A stretch of 20,379 bases of DNA, taken from positions 1-20,379 of the IMG/VR virus record IMGVR_UViG_3300010392_000215. One strand, 5' to 3'. The notes under the pieces are model-generated. The model had not been told where the DNA came from. It worked only from the letters and a program-made list of their open reading frames with translations, and did no database searches. Made by a program: the position numbers and the translations under genes. Below are positions 7,936 to 15,958 of this stretch, in pieces. How positions within the stretch are numbered: the stretch's first letter is position 1; every line of letters begins with the position of its first letter. Source of the DNA: a virus.

Positions 7936-8679
7936 CTAAGCCATCCCGATGGATGATGCCGCGCCAAGACGTCTAAAATTTTCTTCCTCAGCATTCCTTC
8001 GCGCCTTCGTCCTTGCCCCCGCAGCACTCTGCGCCTGGGAAAGAGTTAAATCCTTCTGCATGGCCGCAAACCTTCCGGAATTTGTATTAAGACCGGCACG
8101 AGAAAAATTACGCTGCGCCTTTGCTCCGGCCATTCCGTATCCATGGCTTACATCCGCCTCGGCCTGAGAGACACGACTATCAACATCAACTCCCTTAAGG
8201 GCCTGATCCATAAGCTCCTGCCTGACTCCATACTGCTTCTTCTTTGCTTCGGTCTGGAGAGGCAACAACTCGCGCTTTGATGCAATTTGCTCTTTGGATA
8301 GTCCAGTTTCTAGGGGTATGAGTTCACGCCTGGCTCCAATCTGTTCTTTGGATAAATCAGTCTGAAGAGGAAGAAGTTCACTCTGTGCGGCTATCTGCTG
8401 TTTCATCAAATCGGCTTGATAAGGAATAAGCTCACTGTTTGCGGCAATCTGTTTCCGCTCCATGGGCTGATAGTCTGATTTCCAGAAATCAAAATACTCT
8501 TCAGCCATTCCCTGCTGGGATTCGTAAATTGTAGCCATACGAGCGTTGTATTCTTCATCAACCGCATCACCGCCTCCGCCACCTTTACAAAGAGCTACAG
8601 GGCCATCATAATCATAAGATTCTTCATGCTCGATCTCGCCGGACGCGATATCAATAACGAGCTTAGTGTAAACTTTCAT
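7936..8679 (-). CDS. Repeat-containing virion protein with a recurrent phage N-terminal motif
   Basis: A 247-residue protein whose ATG 8679 lies 17 bases inside the preceding gene, with GGGAG 9 bases upstream. Residues 1-33 (MKVYTKLVIDIASGE then SYDYDGPVALCKG) match a short N-terminal signature that I recall from several unrelated-looking phage structural proteins. A Gly5 linker follows. Residues about 76-155 hold four to five 18-residue repeats around QIAxxxELLPLQTDLSK, predicted amphipathic helices. The C-terminal third is rich in Ala, Ser and Arg (NFSRAGLNTNSGR). It occupies the position of the P22 ejection proteins gp7 or gp20, but no homology to them is visible. A structural or ejection role is inferred from context; biochemical function is unknown. 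Confidence 0.62.
   Translation of the reverse strand: MKVYTKLVIDIASGEIEHEESYDYDGPVALCKGGGGGDAVDEEYNARMATIYESQQGMAEEYFDFWKSDYQPMERKQIAANSELIPYQADLMKQQIAAQSELLPLQTDLSKEQIGARRELIPLETGLSKEQIASKRELLPLQTEAKKKQYGVRQELMDQALKGVDVDSRVSQAEADVSHGYGMAGAKAQRNFSRAGLNTNSGRFAAMQKDLTLSQAQSAAGARTKARRNAEEENFRRLGAASSIGMA
8215..8454 (-). repeat. 18-residue (54-bp) helical repeat array
   Basis: Residues 76-155 of the 247-residue protein contain repeat units starting at Lys76, Lys93, Lys111, Lys129 and Lys147, spaced 17, 18, 18 and 18 residues. The consensus is K-Q/E-Q-I-A/G-x3-E-L-L/I-P-L-Q/E-T-D/G-L-S. The repeats are clear in protein but diverged in DNA, suggesting old duplication followed by selection on the helix pattern. 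Confidence 0.8.
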
Positions 8680-9202
8680 ACAACAACTCCCTCGTAAGGC
8701 TGATCAGAGCTACGTTTTCGCTTTTCCCTTCACGGGCAATCCATGCACCGTTAGGGACTTCACCACAGATTTTACCACCGCATTTTTTTACGAACTTGAT
8801 CGCAACTTTATTCCGGACAGGAATGAAACCAAGTAACATGTCATAAACATAGTTCCCGGCCTTATCCTTCATGTGCAGGATGCAATTGTTGACAAAAAGG
8901 CCCATTTCAAAAATTTGTTTTCTTGGACAAGCATCAAACACAACCCAGTGCATACGGGCAAAGCGACCTTCCTGCCTGTTCAACCAGACAAGAGCAACGG
9001 CCACATCATCCTTTAAAACAACCCAGCAGACAGACTTCTTAAGCGCGGCTACAAACTCAGCGGCATTACGCACCGTCCCTTCATAAAAAACGATCTCGGC
9101 ATGGCCTTCGTCAACGCACTGTTGATAAAGACCTGCCATGTACCGATCCGGATATGTCCGAACCCCATCCCATTCCATGTATGGCCACATTTCAAAACTC
9201 AT
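8663..9202 (-). CDS. GNAT-like protein of the tail/ejection block (P22 gp14-position protein)
   Basis: A 179-residue protein starting in an ATGA overlap with the preceding 62-residue ORF. The pattern resembles phage GNAT-fold proteins: an N-terminal helix with DRYMAGLYQQCVDEG, a strand plus VALVWLNRQ, then RMHWVVFDACPRKQIFEMG, where an acetyl-CoA pyrophosphate loop would lie, and a C-terminal GFIPVRNKVAIKF segment as in the last GNAT strand. I cannot confirm the canonical Q/R-x-x-G-x-G/A loop, so catalytic activity is doubtful. P22-type phages place a protein of similar size and unclear role (gp14) before their ejection genes. GNAT-like fold: moderate. Enzymatic role in modifying host or virion proteins: speculative. 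Confidence 0.55.
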   Translation of the reverse strand: MSFEMWPYMEWDGVRTYPDRYMAGLYQQCVDEGHAEIVFYEGTVRNAAEFVAALKKSVCWVVLKDDVAVALVWLNRQEGRFARMHWVVFDACPRKQIFEMGLFVNNCILHMKDKAGNYVYDMLLGFIPVRNKVAIKFVKKCGGKICGEVPNGAWIAREGKSENVALISLTRELLYESLH

Positions 9203-9387
9203 CGTTTCACCGCCTGCTTTCGGGCTTTGTCCTCGCTGACGAGCCCCAGTTCAACAAGATCATTGAAGGTCACACCACGGTTCATGGGATTTGGTATGCC
9301 GTAGACAAAACTCCGTATAATCGTGCTCAGCTGACGCAAAAAGTGAAGCACATTACCTTCGCGTACTTCAGGAAGCATCGGTTTCAT
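9199..9387 (-). CDS. Small 62-residue phage protein, unknown
   Basis: A short ORF translationally coupled on both sides by ATGA overlaps (9384-9387 with the tail hub gene, 9199-9202 with the GNAT-like gene). The product is basic, with a helical segment FLRQLSTIIRSFVYG, the motif NPMNRGVTFNDLVELGLV and a Lys/Arg-rich tail. There is no Cys and no convincing membrane segment. The tight coupling supports a real gene; it may be a small tail-assembly factor, but I recognise no family. Confidence 0.6.
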   Translation of the reverse strand: MKPMLPEVREGNVLHFLRQLSTIIRSFVYGIPNPMNRGVTFNDLVELGLVSEDKARKQAVKR

Positions 9388-11090
9388 AAAAGATCCCCCA
9401 GACCGGTAGCCATTGCCACGCGCGAAACAGGAATATCGGTTGTTATTTCCATCTGGAAACGGGTAGCCAGATATCCGGAAGGCAGGATAAATGGCTCTGG
9501 TCCAGTCACCTTTTTGAAATAGACCTCTCGCCCATCAGCCTTGAGAACAAAATGAACCTCGCCCTTAGGCAGGTTCCGGTAAATGCTTTGGGAATCCCCG
9601 CCAAGGCAGACAGAGCCAGCCCCCTCAGAGCCCAAACAAGAATATTGAAGTTCTTCTTTAAGAAACGGATATTCAGGCGCGGAATCATAATCCGCAACCA
9701 GCACGGCGGCTTCCATGTTTATCGGCTCACGTACACGCATTTCACCGGACACCCACTGACTACGCAGTGTGAATTCCGATCCGTCCCACAAACAAATCGC
9801 GGTCTTGTTCACAACAGGATAAGCCACGTGCAAAAGCCGCCCTTCCGGCTCAACAGCCAGAGCTTTGCAATGAAAACCAAGGTTCGACAGCAACAAGGTG
9901 GAAGGATTGAATACAAATCCATTTGAGGGAGCATGAAAACAAATATACTGCCCGGCATACCAGACAGCATTAAAAGTCTCCGGCTGAAGCTTGCGCCAAT
10001 CTTTTTCCGTAAATACACCGGAGGTCAGTCTGCGCGGAGCAGCACCTGGTTCAACAAGATAAAGACCGTCCAGACTCGGAAAGATTACTCCCAAAGGAGA
10101 AGCGGCAACGCCGGCAGCGGACGTACAGGGCAGATACCCATCAAGCTTGGAAGGAACCGCAAGAGCGGGATCATCAACTGTAATTGTATGGACGTTGGCT
10201 TCTGTAAGGACCACCAAGGTATTCCCGGCTGCTTCCATAGCAATGATCCTGTGCGGAACTGACATGGAATATCCATCCGGCCATGCATGAGGGTAACCCG
10301 GCTCTGAAAGGAATATTTCGTTGCCCTTGAATCCGGCAAACATGTTACCGGGTAAGGCAGTCAAACCGCTCAGAGCTTCAGGAGCTGGAATCCAGTAGCG
10401 GGACGGCAGCACCTCAGCCAGATCAGAATCAGCCTTAGTATCGGTGTAAGAAGTCTCTTCTGCCTGCACTTCAGACACAAACTGGAACTCGGTTGTTTCC
10501 GTCCCGGTGACAGTCCGGTAGATACGCATCAAGCTCACGGGCCTGTAACCTGCTGCGGATGAATTCATACCTGAGATAGTGACTGTCTGCCCTTTCTGCA
10601 CCTCCACATTTTGTGATGGAGCTGATGGCGGTCCCTCTTCGCCCAGATCGGAAACAAGAGTGTAAACATAAACACGGGAAACAACTTCTGCGCCGTCTTC
10701 AGGAGTCCCACTAACTGCAACAGCAGGAGCTGCAATAGGAGCTGGTACGCCTAGAACATAACGATTTACCAAAGAGTTCGCGTCTGTTTCATCTTCTGAA
10801 CAGAAGATAAACGCTCCCTGTGCGTCAGTTCCATAAATCCGTTTCTTTAAATCCCCGGCTATCGGGCCTTCACGCAGGGTCACTCGCTCCGGCCAGGTCA
10901 ACCATTCATCACGATAACGAAAAATAGTGGTAGCCTTCCCCGGCACAGAGCCAACCAACCCCGGCCCTCCAAGAGGACGGATCTCGCCGGACTCCAGCAA
11001 ACAATTTACGGCTTTCTCAGCCTGCCCCTGCTCCAGCAAATGAAGAGCAAGAGCTGGTTTCATGCCGGAAAAAACATTAAGCTCAAACAT
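9384..11090 (-). CDS. Tail hub / nozzle-like beta-rich structural protein
   Basis: A 568-residue protein starting at ATG 11090. It opens with LNVFSGMKPALALHLL and a segment listing acquired boundary residues (AVNCLLESGEIRPL), then alternates short beta strands with repeated W-W or Y-Y landmarks such as IFRYRDEWLTWP, FAGFKGNEIFLSEPG, LVVLTEANVHTI, GVIFPSLDGLYLVEPG and YAGQYICFHAPSN. These look like blades of a beta-propeller. A central Ig/fibronectin-like portion (residues about 115-215, VYVYTLVSDLGEEGPPSAPS) is inserted. The architecture fits podovirus tail nozzle or gp10-type tail hub proteins that cap the head-tail channel. Sequence similarity to P22 gp10 is not visible, so the exact orthology is open. 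Confidence 0.65.
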   Translation of the reverse strand: MFELNVFSGMKPALALHLLEQGQAEKAVNCLLESGEIRPLGGPGLVGSVPGKATTIFRYRDEWLTWPERVTLREGPIAGDLKKRIYGTDAQGAFIFCSEDETDANSLVNRYVLGVPAPIAAPAVAVSGTPEDGAEVVSRVYVYTLVSDLGEEGPPSAPSQNVEVQKGQTVTISGMNSSAAGYRPVSLMRIYRTVTGTETTEFQFVSEVQAEETSYTDTKADSDLAEVLPSRYWIPAPEALSGLTALPGNMFAGFKGNEIFLSEPGYPHAWPDGYSMSVPHRIIAMEAAGNTLVVLTEANVHTITVDDPALAVPSKLDGYLPCTSAAGVAASPLGVIFPSLDGLYLVEPGAAPRRLTSGVFTEKDWRKLQPETFNAVWYAGQYICFHAPSNGFVFNPSTLLLSNLGFHCKALAVEPEGRLLHVAYPVVNKTAICLWDGSEFTLRSQWVSGEMRVREPINMEAAVLVADYDSAPEYPFLKEELQYSCLGSEGAGSVCLGGDSQSIYRNLPKGEVHFVLKADGREVYFKKVTGPEPFILPSGYLATRFQMEITTDIPVSRVAMATGLGDLL

Positions 11091-11099
11091 GACAAACCA

Positions 11100-11570
11100 T
11101 CAGGATGATACAGGCCAGCCGTCCCAGCCTTCAATATTCAGTATGGAAAGAGCATCCCGGTCCATGGACTTGATCTCGGCTTCCAGAACGTTACTTGCAT
11201 CACGCACGGCCTTGACCTTTGCGGTAATCTCCGGGTCAGGATCGGCAATGGCGTTAATCTGCTTCCAGATAGGCGCAATGGCGAGAATACGCTTTTCTGC
11301 TTCCTGTTTGGATTCGGCAACCATGTTCTGCCGCACGGTTTCCGTTGGAATCTCAACCACCGAATAATTATAATCCACCCGGTCAGCCCTGACGATGGTG
11401 CTGTACTGCCCGTGCATCTGCATCCGGGGATTGATAGGCGGCTTATTGATCTTAGCCGCTACGATTTTACCGCCGGTGCGTTCCGCCTCGCGTTTCATTT
11501 CCTCAGTGGGCAGTCCATCTATCTCGGATGCACCACAAACCGCTACGCCGTCTTTAACAATTGTATACAT
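11100..11570 (-). CDS. Tail fibre assembly/chaperone-like protein
   Basis: A 156-residue acidic protein directly after the fibre-like gene (3-base gap). The C-terminal half reads AEKRILAIAPIWKQINAI, then a loop with DPDPEITAK, then AVRDASNVLEAEIKS. This helix-loop-helix with IWxQxNA and IRxAS signatures is common in small proteins that follow phage tail fibre genes. The N-terminal half (residues 1-75) has strands and no catalytic motif. Chaperone role is inferred from size, helix pattern and position. A minor structural role is also possible. Confidence 0.5.
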   Translation of the reverse strand: MYTIVKDGVAVCGASEIDGLPTEEMKREAERTGGKIVAAKINKPPINPRMQMHGQYSTIVRADRVDYNYSVVEIPTETVRQNMVAESKQEAEKRILAIAPIWKQINAIADPDPEITAKVKAVRDASNVLEAEIKSMDRDALSILNIEGWDGWPVSS

Positions 11571-11573
11571 GGT

Positions 11574-13919
11574 CTACCCCGCTATAATCTTTTTAAAGTT
11601 ACCCGCCGCCGGAGAGAGGTTCTTTGTAAAAAAGAATGCTAAGCTATTCTGATTATCTACGCGCATAGCCTTCTGCCCGGTATTGGAATCAAAAACTGTC
11701 ACCGGATCGCCGGTCCACCAATCTGTGCCGTCATAAACCATGACCTCTGCCTGAGCATTGGAAATTCCGTAAACGATAACAACGGTTTCCTCATTGGGCG
11801 AAGCCAGAACAGGACGCACGGCATTGTTGCCCGCTTTGGTCAGGAACTCATTTCCAGCAGTCCAAGCACCACCCACGCGGTTAAAGACCTTCCCGCGAAC
11901 CCGGTCGTCAGATAAATCCCCTTCGTAATAGGAGAGCACAAAACGGTCGGCGGACATTTTAATCAGCTCCAGATACTGTGCTGACTGTGCAAGGGATTCA
12001 TAGCTGGTGATCAGCTGGGCATCGCCCCATGCAGAAGAGCTGTCCGCCCTTGAAAGGGAATAAAGCTTCACGTTGAACGGGGGACCGCCGTAGGAGTACG
12101 CGAAAATGATTTCATTCTCGGACATGCCCACGATTGCGGTTTCGCTGCCGTTATTCTCAGTGCCGACAAAAAGTTCCTTCTTGGTCAGCACGTTGGAAGT
12201 ATTGGACGGTCTGGTGATATCCGAAACGACCGTGCGGTAAGTGTTTGCGGAACGTTCTTCCCTATAAATACAAGGCGTGCCCAGTTCGTTACCTTCAGCA
12301 GCTTTGACACTTCCGAGGTAGCCGTAACTGGAAAGAGGAATCCCCGAACCGGACACAGCCCAATCAGCCTCGGTTGCGCCTTTGGCTAAGAGCCTACAAG
12401 CTACCGCTGCGTCAAGGTTAGGGTCAGGATCGAAAAAAGCCAAAACAGAGTTAAGTCCCATCGGAACAAGAGCAGAAAGACCGTTGTTATTCACATCAAC
12501 CGGGCTGACATCAAAAGGAGTTGCGGCGGAGAAATCAGCAGCTTCCGCACTGCCACGGGTGAGGGCCGCACACTTAAGGGTAAGCCCGGAACCCAGACGA
12601 AAAGCGGTCAAAAAGCAGGTATCCGAAACCTTGCACAGGGACAGGTTGTAAGGAAGATCCGCAAGGAAGGAATTAATCTGACTGTCCAGCGCGGCGGTGT
12701 AATCTTTCCAGACGTTGAAGGCTTCCGCGCTGGTGAAGGAAATCATGGAACTGGCAATGTCGTAGACCAGCGCGCCATTACTCATCCTGACTTCTCGCCA
12801 AAGTTTGTAAACGGTATTTACGGCCATACCCTTTGGAATTTTCCAACTATTCTTATTCACTATGTCATCGATGCTGGATACAACAGCGTGGGCTTTGGTT
12901 CCGTCTGGAGAAACGAACCAACTGGTGCTGACATGGTTGAATGCCGCATCACTGGCAGTTGCAGTACCGGCCGTAACCGTAGGAGTCTCTTTTACCCCCA
13001 CTGCTCCATCAGCAAGACTGGTTATCTCAAGACCGTCAATGGTGAACGGACAATCTGTGACCAGCACCGAATGAATTGCCGGCTCAGATACAAACTCACC
13101 AAGTCTGCGTCTTGAAATCCGTATTTCATGATTTTCATCAGCTTCAACTGTTCCCATAGTCCAAACAACAGTACTGCCGGAGACTTCAGCGGAACCAAAT
13201 CCGCGCACATCCAATTCATATTCATTCAGGAGTTCTTCAGAATGATCATCGATTGTCAGGGTAATAACTGACCTTTCAACAGCGGTATCCGGTCCGCTAA
13301 GCAGCGGAGACGGAGTTTTATATCCCTGCAACTCTGAATTGGTCAGCGACCGTTTAGCGAGGGCATTCGGATCAAGGCCGGCTTCAACCAGCTTAAGTGC
13401 TTCAGGAACAACAGCCTCTTTCACATGGACGGTTGTAACTTCATCATCAACGGATACGTAATCAACAAAACCGATATCAGTACCAGAGTTAAACCTGAGA
13501 GCCCTGTTTTCCGTAAAGAAGCCTGTGAAATCACCGGTAAGGGTAAAGCTTGTTGCTGTTGCATACGTGGAAAGAACCAGCTCACCAGCGACATCTTTCG
13601 GACGCATCCAGCATTCCCCGGCCATCTCTTCCCACGTTCCGGCAGTCATACGCAGATCAATGCTGGCTCCGACAGGGAAAGCCAGAGCTGTAAATCCTTC
13701 CACACCCCGGACGACAGTAAGCTTGTTACCGTTAACAGCTGTCACCCTGACCAACTCTGTTGCTCTGGTAGCCCGGTTGACCACGGCACAAACGAAACCA
13801 TCCCCTTCCAGCAGATTCGGAAATACTCCGGCATGCTCAGCAGGAATAGTAAGCTCTGTGGCCACATCATCAATTTCAGCTGTCAGATAACTTTCAGCTA
13901 AGCTCTTCAATGTTATCAT
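11574..13919 (-). CDS. Large tail fibre / adhesin-like protein
   Basis: A 781-residue protein starting at ATG 13919. Residues about 15-110 match a common virion-attachment domain: ELTIPAEHAGVFPNLL, then FVCAVVNRATRATELVRVT, then KLTVVRGVEGFTALAFPVGA. Residues about 115-200 hold a further beta module. The middle (about 205-390) has Ig-like portions with ITLTIDD, WTMGTVEAD and TSWFVSPDGT. The C-terminal half (about 420-781) shows propeller-like repeats, e.g. FLTAFRLGSG, IIFAYSYGGPPF and RFVLSYYEGD, each roughly 50-70 residues apart, as in sugar-binding adhesins. It is the best receptor-binding candidate in the window, followed by an assembly-like gene. No glycoside hydrolase or lyase motif was seen. 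Confidence 0.6.
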   Translation of the reverse strand: MITLKSLAESYLTAEIDDVATELTIPAEHAGVFPNLLEGDGFVCAVVNRATRATELVRVTAVNGNKLTVVRGVEGFTALAFPVGASIDLRMTAGTWEEMAGECWMRPKDVAGELVLSTYATATSFTLTGDFTGFFTENRALRFNSGTDIGFVDYVSVDDEVTTVHVKEAVVPEALKLVEAGLDPNALAKRSLTNSELQGYKTPSPLLSGPDTAVERSVITLTIDDHSEELLNEYELDVRGFGSAEVSGSTVVWTMGTVEADENHEIRISRRRLGEFVSEPAIHSVLVTDCPFTIDGLEITSLADGAVGVKETPTVTAGTATASDAAFNHVSTSWFVSPDGTKAHAVVSSIDDIVNKNSWKIPKGMAVNTVYKLWREVRMSNGALVYDIASSMISFTSAEAFNVWKDYTAALDSQINSFLADLPYNLSLCKVSDTCFLTAFRLGSGLTLKCAALTRGSAEAADFSAATPFDVSPVDVNNNGLSALVPMGLNSVLAFFDPDPNLDAAVACRLLAKGATEADWAVSGSGIPLSSYGYLGSVKAAEGNELGTPCIYREERSANTYRTVVSDITRPSNTSNVLTKKELFVGTENNGSETAIVGMSENEIIFAYSYGGPPFNVKLYSLSRADSSSAWGDAQLITSYESLAQSAQYLELIKMSADRFVLSYYEGDLSDDRVRGKVFNRVGGAWTAGNEFLTKAGNNAVRPVLASPNEETVVIVYGISNAQAEVMVYDGTDWWTGDPVTVFDSNTGQKAMRVDNQNSLAFFFTKNLSPAAGNFKKIIAG

Positions 13920-13921
13920 CG

Positions 13922-14215
13922 TTACCCCTTAAATGTGATCGCCGGGCCTATGCCCTGACGCTTGACCAGTGAGTCCGCTATGGCAGAACTGGTGGATGTA
14001 ACCGTGGCCAGGATGTGCATCATATGAAACGGTTCCGCGAAGATGTCAGACCGACTCACGCAATCGCCAAGGTCATACGAATCAAGATTTCCCGTCGCAG
14101 ACACGGCGGACCCACTTTGCAGCAACGCAGCTCCTTCGACTTCTAAGTGACAGAACCCTCCCCCAAGAGAGAACTCTGAAACTCCGCACCCGCCAACGCA
14201 GCCTGAAACAACCAC
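13922..14215 (-). CDS. Small GTG-start protein with Cys/Gly-rich N-terminus, unknown
   Basis: A 97-residue ORF with GTG at 14215 and GAGG 10 bases upstream, placed 2 bases after one stop and 2 bases before the next ATG. The N-terminus is Cys/Gly-rich (SGCVGGCGVSEF), with Cys at 6, 10, 22 and 53. The second half is hydrophobic and Ser/Thr-rich (HILATVTSTSSAIAD). It sits between a small tail protein and the fibre gene, so a small tail or fibre-adaptor role is possible. Without the packing evidence it would be hard to defend. No family recognised. Confidence 0.5.
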   Translation of the reverse strand: MVVSGCVGGCGVSEFSLGGGFCHLEVEGAALLQSGSAVSATGNLDSYDLGDCVSRSDIFAEPFHMMHILATVTSTSSAIADSLVKRQGIGPAITFKG

Positions 14216-14217
14216 AA

Positions 14218-14679
14218 CTAACCGTCCTCAACGCCCAGAGTTTCCAACCGGATATGAAAAGTATCGCCCATGTAAACCATGCGCCCCAGATTGAATGCAC
14301 CGAAGTAAAGGACATTGCCGTTTGTCTGGGCATCAAACAGGGCAAAATGAGTGACCAGCCCTACATCGGCTGTGAATTGCGGGAAATTGATTTCGCTGGT
14401 GTTTTTGACGAGCCCATTCACCGGAGCTGTTCCGAAAGTCGCTCTTTGACGGACGTAGTTGGAAGACTCCGGAAGCTCTTTCGCAGCAGGAAGATCCCCG
14501 GTCCTGAGAGCAGTCATCACCGCTGCGTTCTTTTGCTCTTTAACTTCAGCAGAATCAGTTTCAATTATTCCGGAGCAACACAGCCCCAGCCAGATGGTAG
14601 CCGGAGAAACAAAAGGGATATTGCGCAAGACATGGTCTGCCAGCTTGTTTTTAAGATATTCAGATTTGCAGGTATTCAT
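14218..14679 (-). CDS. Small tail protein, resembling the gp80-like minor tail family
   Basis: A 153-residue protein with AAGGAG 5 bases before ATG 14679; this site overlaps the preceding stop. The pattern SEYLKNKLADHVLRN, then IWLGLC near residue 32, then YVRQRATFG, then FPQFTADVGLVTHFALFDA and NVLYFGAFN is typical of phage gp80-type tail or minor structural proteins that form jelly-roll-like units. It is close to the usual length. Placed between the head-tail adaptors and the fibre gene, it is likely part of the tail or fibre junction. The family match rests on recalled motifs, so orthology is moderate. Confidence 0.55.
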   Translation of the reverse strand: MNTCKSEYLKNKLADHVLRNIPFVSPATIWLGLCCSGIIETDSAEVKEQKNAAVMTALRTGDLPAAKELPESSNYVRQRATFGTAPVNGLVKNTSEINFPQFTADVGLVTHFALFDAQTNGNVLYFGAFNLGRMVYMGDTFHIRLETLGVEDG

Positions 14680-14688
14680 AAAAACTCC

Positions 14689-15318
14689 TTAAAAGAATGA
14701 AGGGCTGTTGATTTCCTGTTTACATTCAGTCCCGCCACGCATCTCCCTGATCCGGATCTCAGCCTTGCCGGCATTAAATTCAGCCTGCTCAAGCCGGGCT
14801 CTTGCCGGATCGGACCACGGCTTGTCCGGGACCATCATGAGCTTGGCCTTGGCTCCTGAAGCGATTATCTCACCATGGTAATCAAGCAGAAATTTCGGGC
14901 AGACATCGGCGGTCACGTAAGGCGCGAGAATATTCACGGTCTGGAGCACCGCTTCTTCATCCTCGCGAGGACAGGGGACAAGCCGCACAACACCGGGTTC
15001 TTCAACCTTGAAACTATCGGGAACTCCCGGTTCGTCGCGCACAACCCGGTCATCAAGGGGAATCAGAATTTCACCCCGGAAGTAAACTTCAAGAGTGCTG
15101 ACTACGGTAGTTTTAGGAGGGGGTTCGAACACGTAACGCCATTCACCCTTGTAGACGTCCATGAGATCGGAAGAGTGTCGCCAGACACGGGAATCCTTGC
15201 AGAACCGGATGGCTGCACTGCGCAGTTCCGTAATAATCTGCGGAACCGGGCAGCGCGGCAGGGAGTTCCCCACCAAAGGAAGAAACGCACGCCAGCCGAC
15301 AGTAAGTTGATTAACCAT
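14689..15318 (-). CDS. Head-tail or tail adaptor protein
   Basis: A 209-residue protein whose ATG 15318 lies 8 bases inside the preceding gene. Landmarks are ELRSAAIRFCKDSRVW (residues about 31-46), a beta middle containing VVSTLEVYFRG and VPDSFKVEEPGVVRLVPCP, then a C-terminal helix pair: FLLDYHGEIIASGAKAKLMM, then PWSDPARARLEQAEFNAG. This arrangement is characteristic of adaptor or tail-tube proteins between portal and nozzle in short-tailed phages, where the C-terminal helices pack against the ring. Together with the following DUF6682-like gene it would complete the connector. Role inferred from pattern and position. Confidence 0.6.
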   Translation of the reverse strand: MVNQLTVGWRAFLPLVGNSLPRCPVPQIITELRSAAIRFCKDSRVWRHSSDLMDVYKGEWRYVFEPPPKTTVVSTLEVYFRGEILIPLDDRVVRDEPGVPDSFKVEEPGVVRLVPCPREDEEAVLQTVNILAPYVTADVCPKFLLDYHGEIIASGAKAKLMMVPDKPWSDPARARLEQAEFNAGKAEIRIREMRGGTECKQEINSPSFF

Positions 15319-15958
15319 TCTTCACCTCACTGTTAGGACTGATCAACAGACGGGCCTTAGCTTCTTCCCCGATAGCGACATACATCTGGCGCAGGCATTC
15401 CATGCCCTTCTGCCAGCTGCTTGAGGAAGAATTGCTACGGGCCCAGCAACGATAAAGCACGTAATCTTCCAGCGGATCAGCAAAGATATCCGGCACAATC
15501 AGCTTCTGCTCCAGAGATTCAAGCTTCGGAGGCCTGCGCGAGAACTCCAGTTCCACTCGCACTCCGGCTGCGGGAGCAGGAGAAACCCAGAATACGGTAG
15601 GAACCTTTTCCTCAAATGCGTAGTTATCAATGACTTCGGAAGGAGGCTCCCCGTGCCAGGCCAGATTGATCTCATCGAGGGAAACACGATCAACCGGGGT
15701 AATGGCCATTCCCGGAGAACCATCGGCATTGATGTTCCTGACCAGACCGATAAAACGGCCCTGATCAGGAACATCCTGCCGAGTAGAACCGGAGGTAAGT
15801 TCAACCCGCTCCACCACAGAACTTGCGTCCGGCCGGAGCATGACCAGGTGACGCTGCGCCTTGGTGATAAGACCAAGTAAAGTCTTATCAGCCCAGCGCA
15901 CACCATCAGGGTCATGCAGGGCCTTACGCAGATCGGTGATGATTTCCGAAGCGATCAT
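15311..15958 (-). CDS. DUF6682-like phage adaptor protein
   Basis: A 215-residue protein starting at ATG 15958 in a TGATG overlap with the preceding stop. No strong Shine-Dalgarno site is present, so it probably depends on coupled re-initiation. The order of landmarks matches my recollection of the DUF6682 phage adaptor group: LRKALHDPDGVRWADKTLL, then LVMLRPDASS, RFIGLVRNI, VDRVSLDEINLAWHGEPPS, VPTVFWVSPAP, VELEFSRRPP and a terminal helical region DPLEDYVLYRCWARS. The family is linked to head completion or the head-tail joint. A run of five Ser at about residue 180 is unusual. The family name is from memory, not a search. Confidence 0.6.
   Translation of the reverse strand: MIASEIITDLRKALHDPDGVRWADKTLLGLITKAQRHLVMLRPDASSVVERVELTSGSTRQDVPDQGRFIGLVRNINADGSPGMAITPVDRVSLDEINLAWHGEPPSEVIDNYAFEEKVPTVFWVSPAPAAGVRVELEFSRRPPKLESLEQKLIVPDIFADPLEDYVLYRCWARSNSSSSSWQKGMECLRQMYVAIGEEAKARLLISPNSEVKNG

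Noticed and set aside
9101-9522. Plus-strand ORFs across the tail hub / small ORF junction
   Set aside because: They are antisense shadows of three coupled minus-strand genes and show no start signals.
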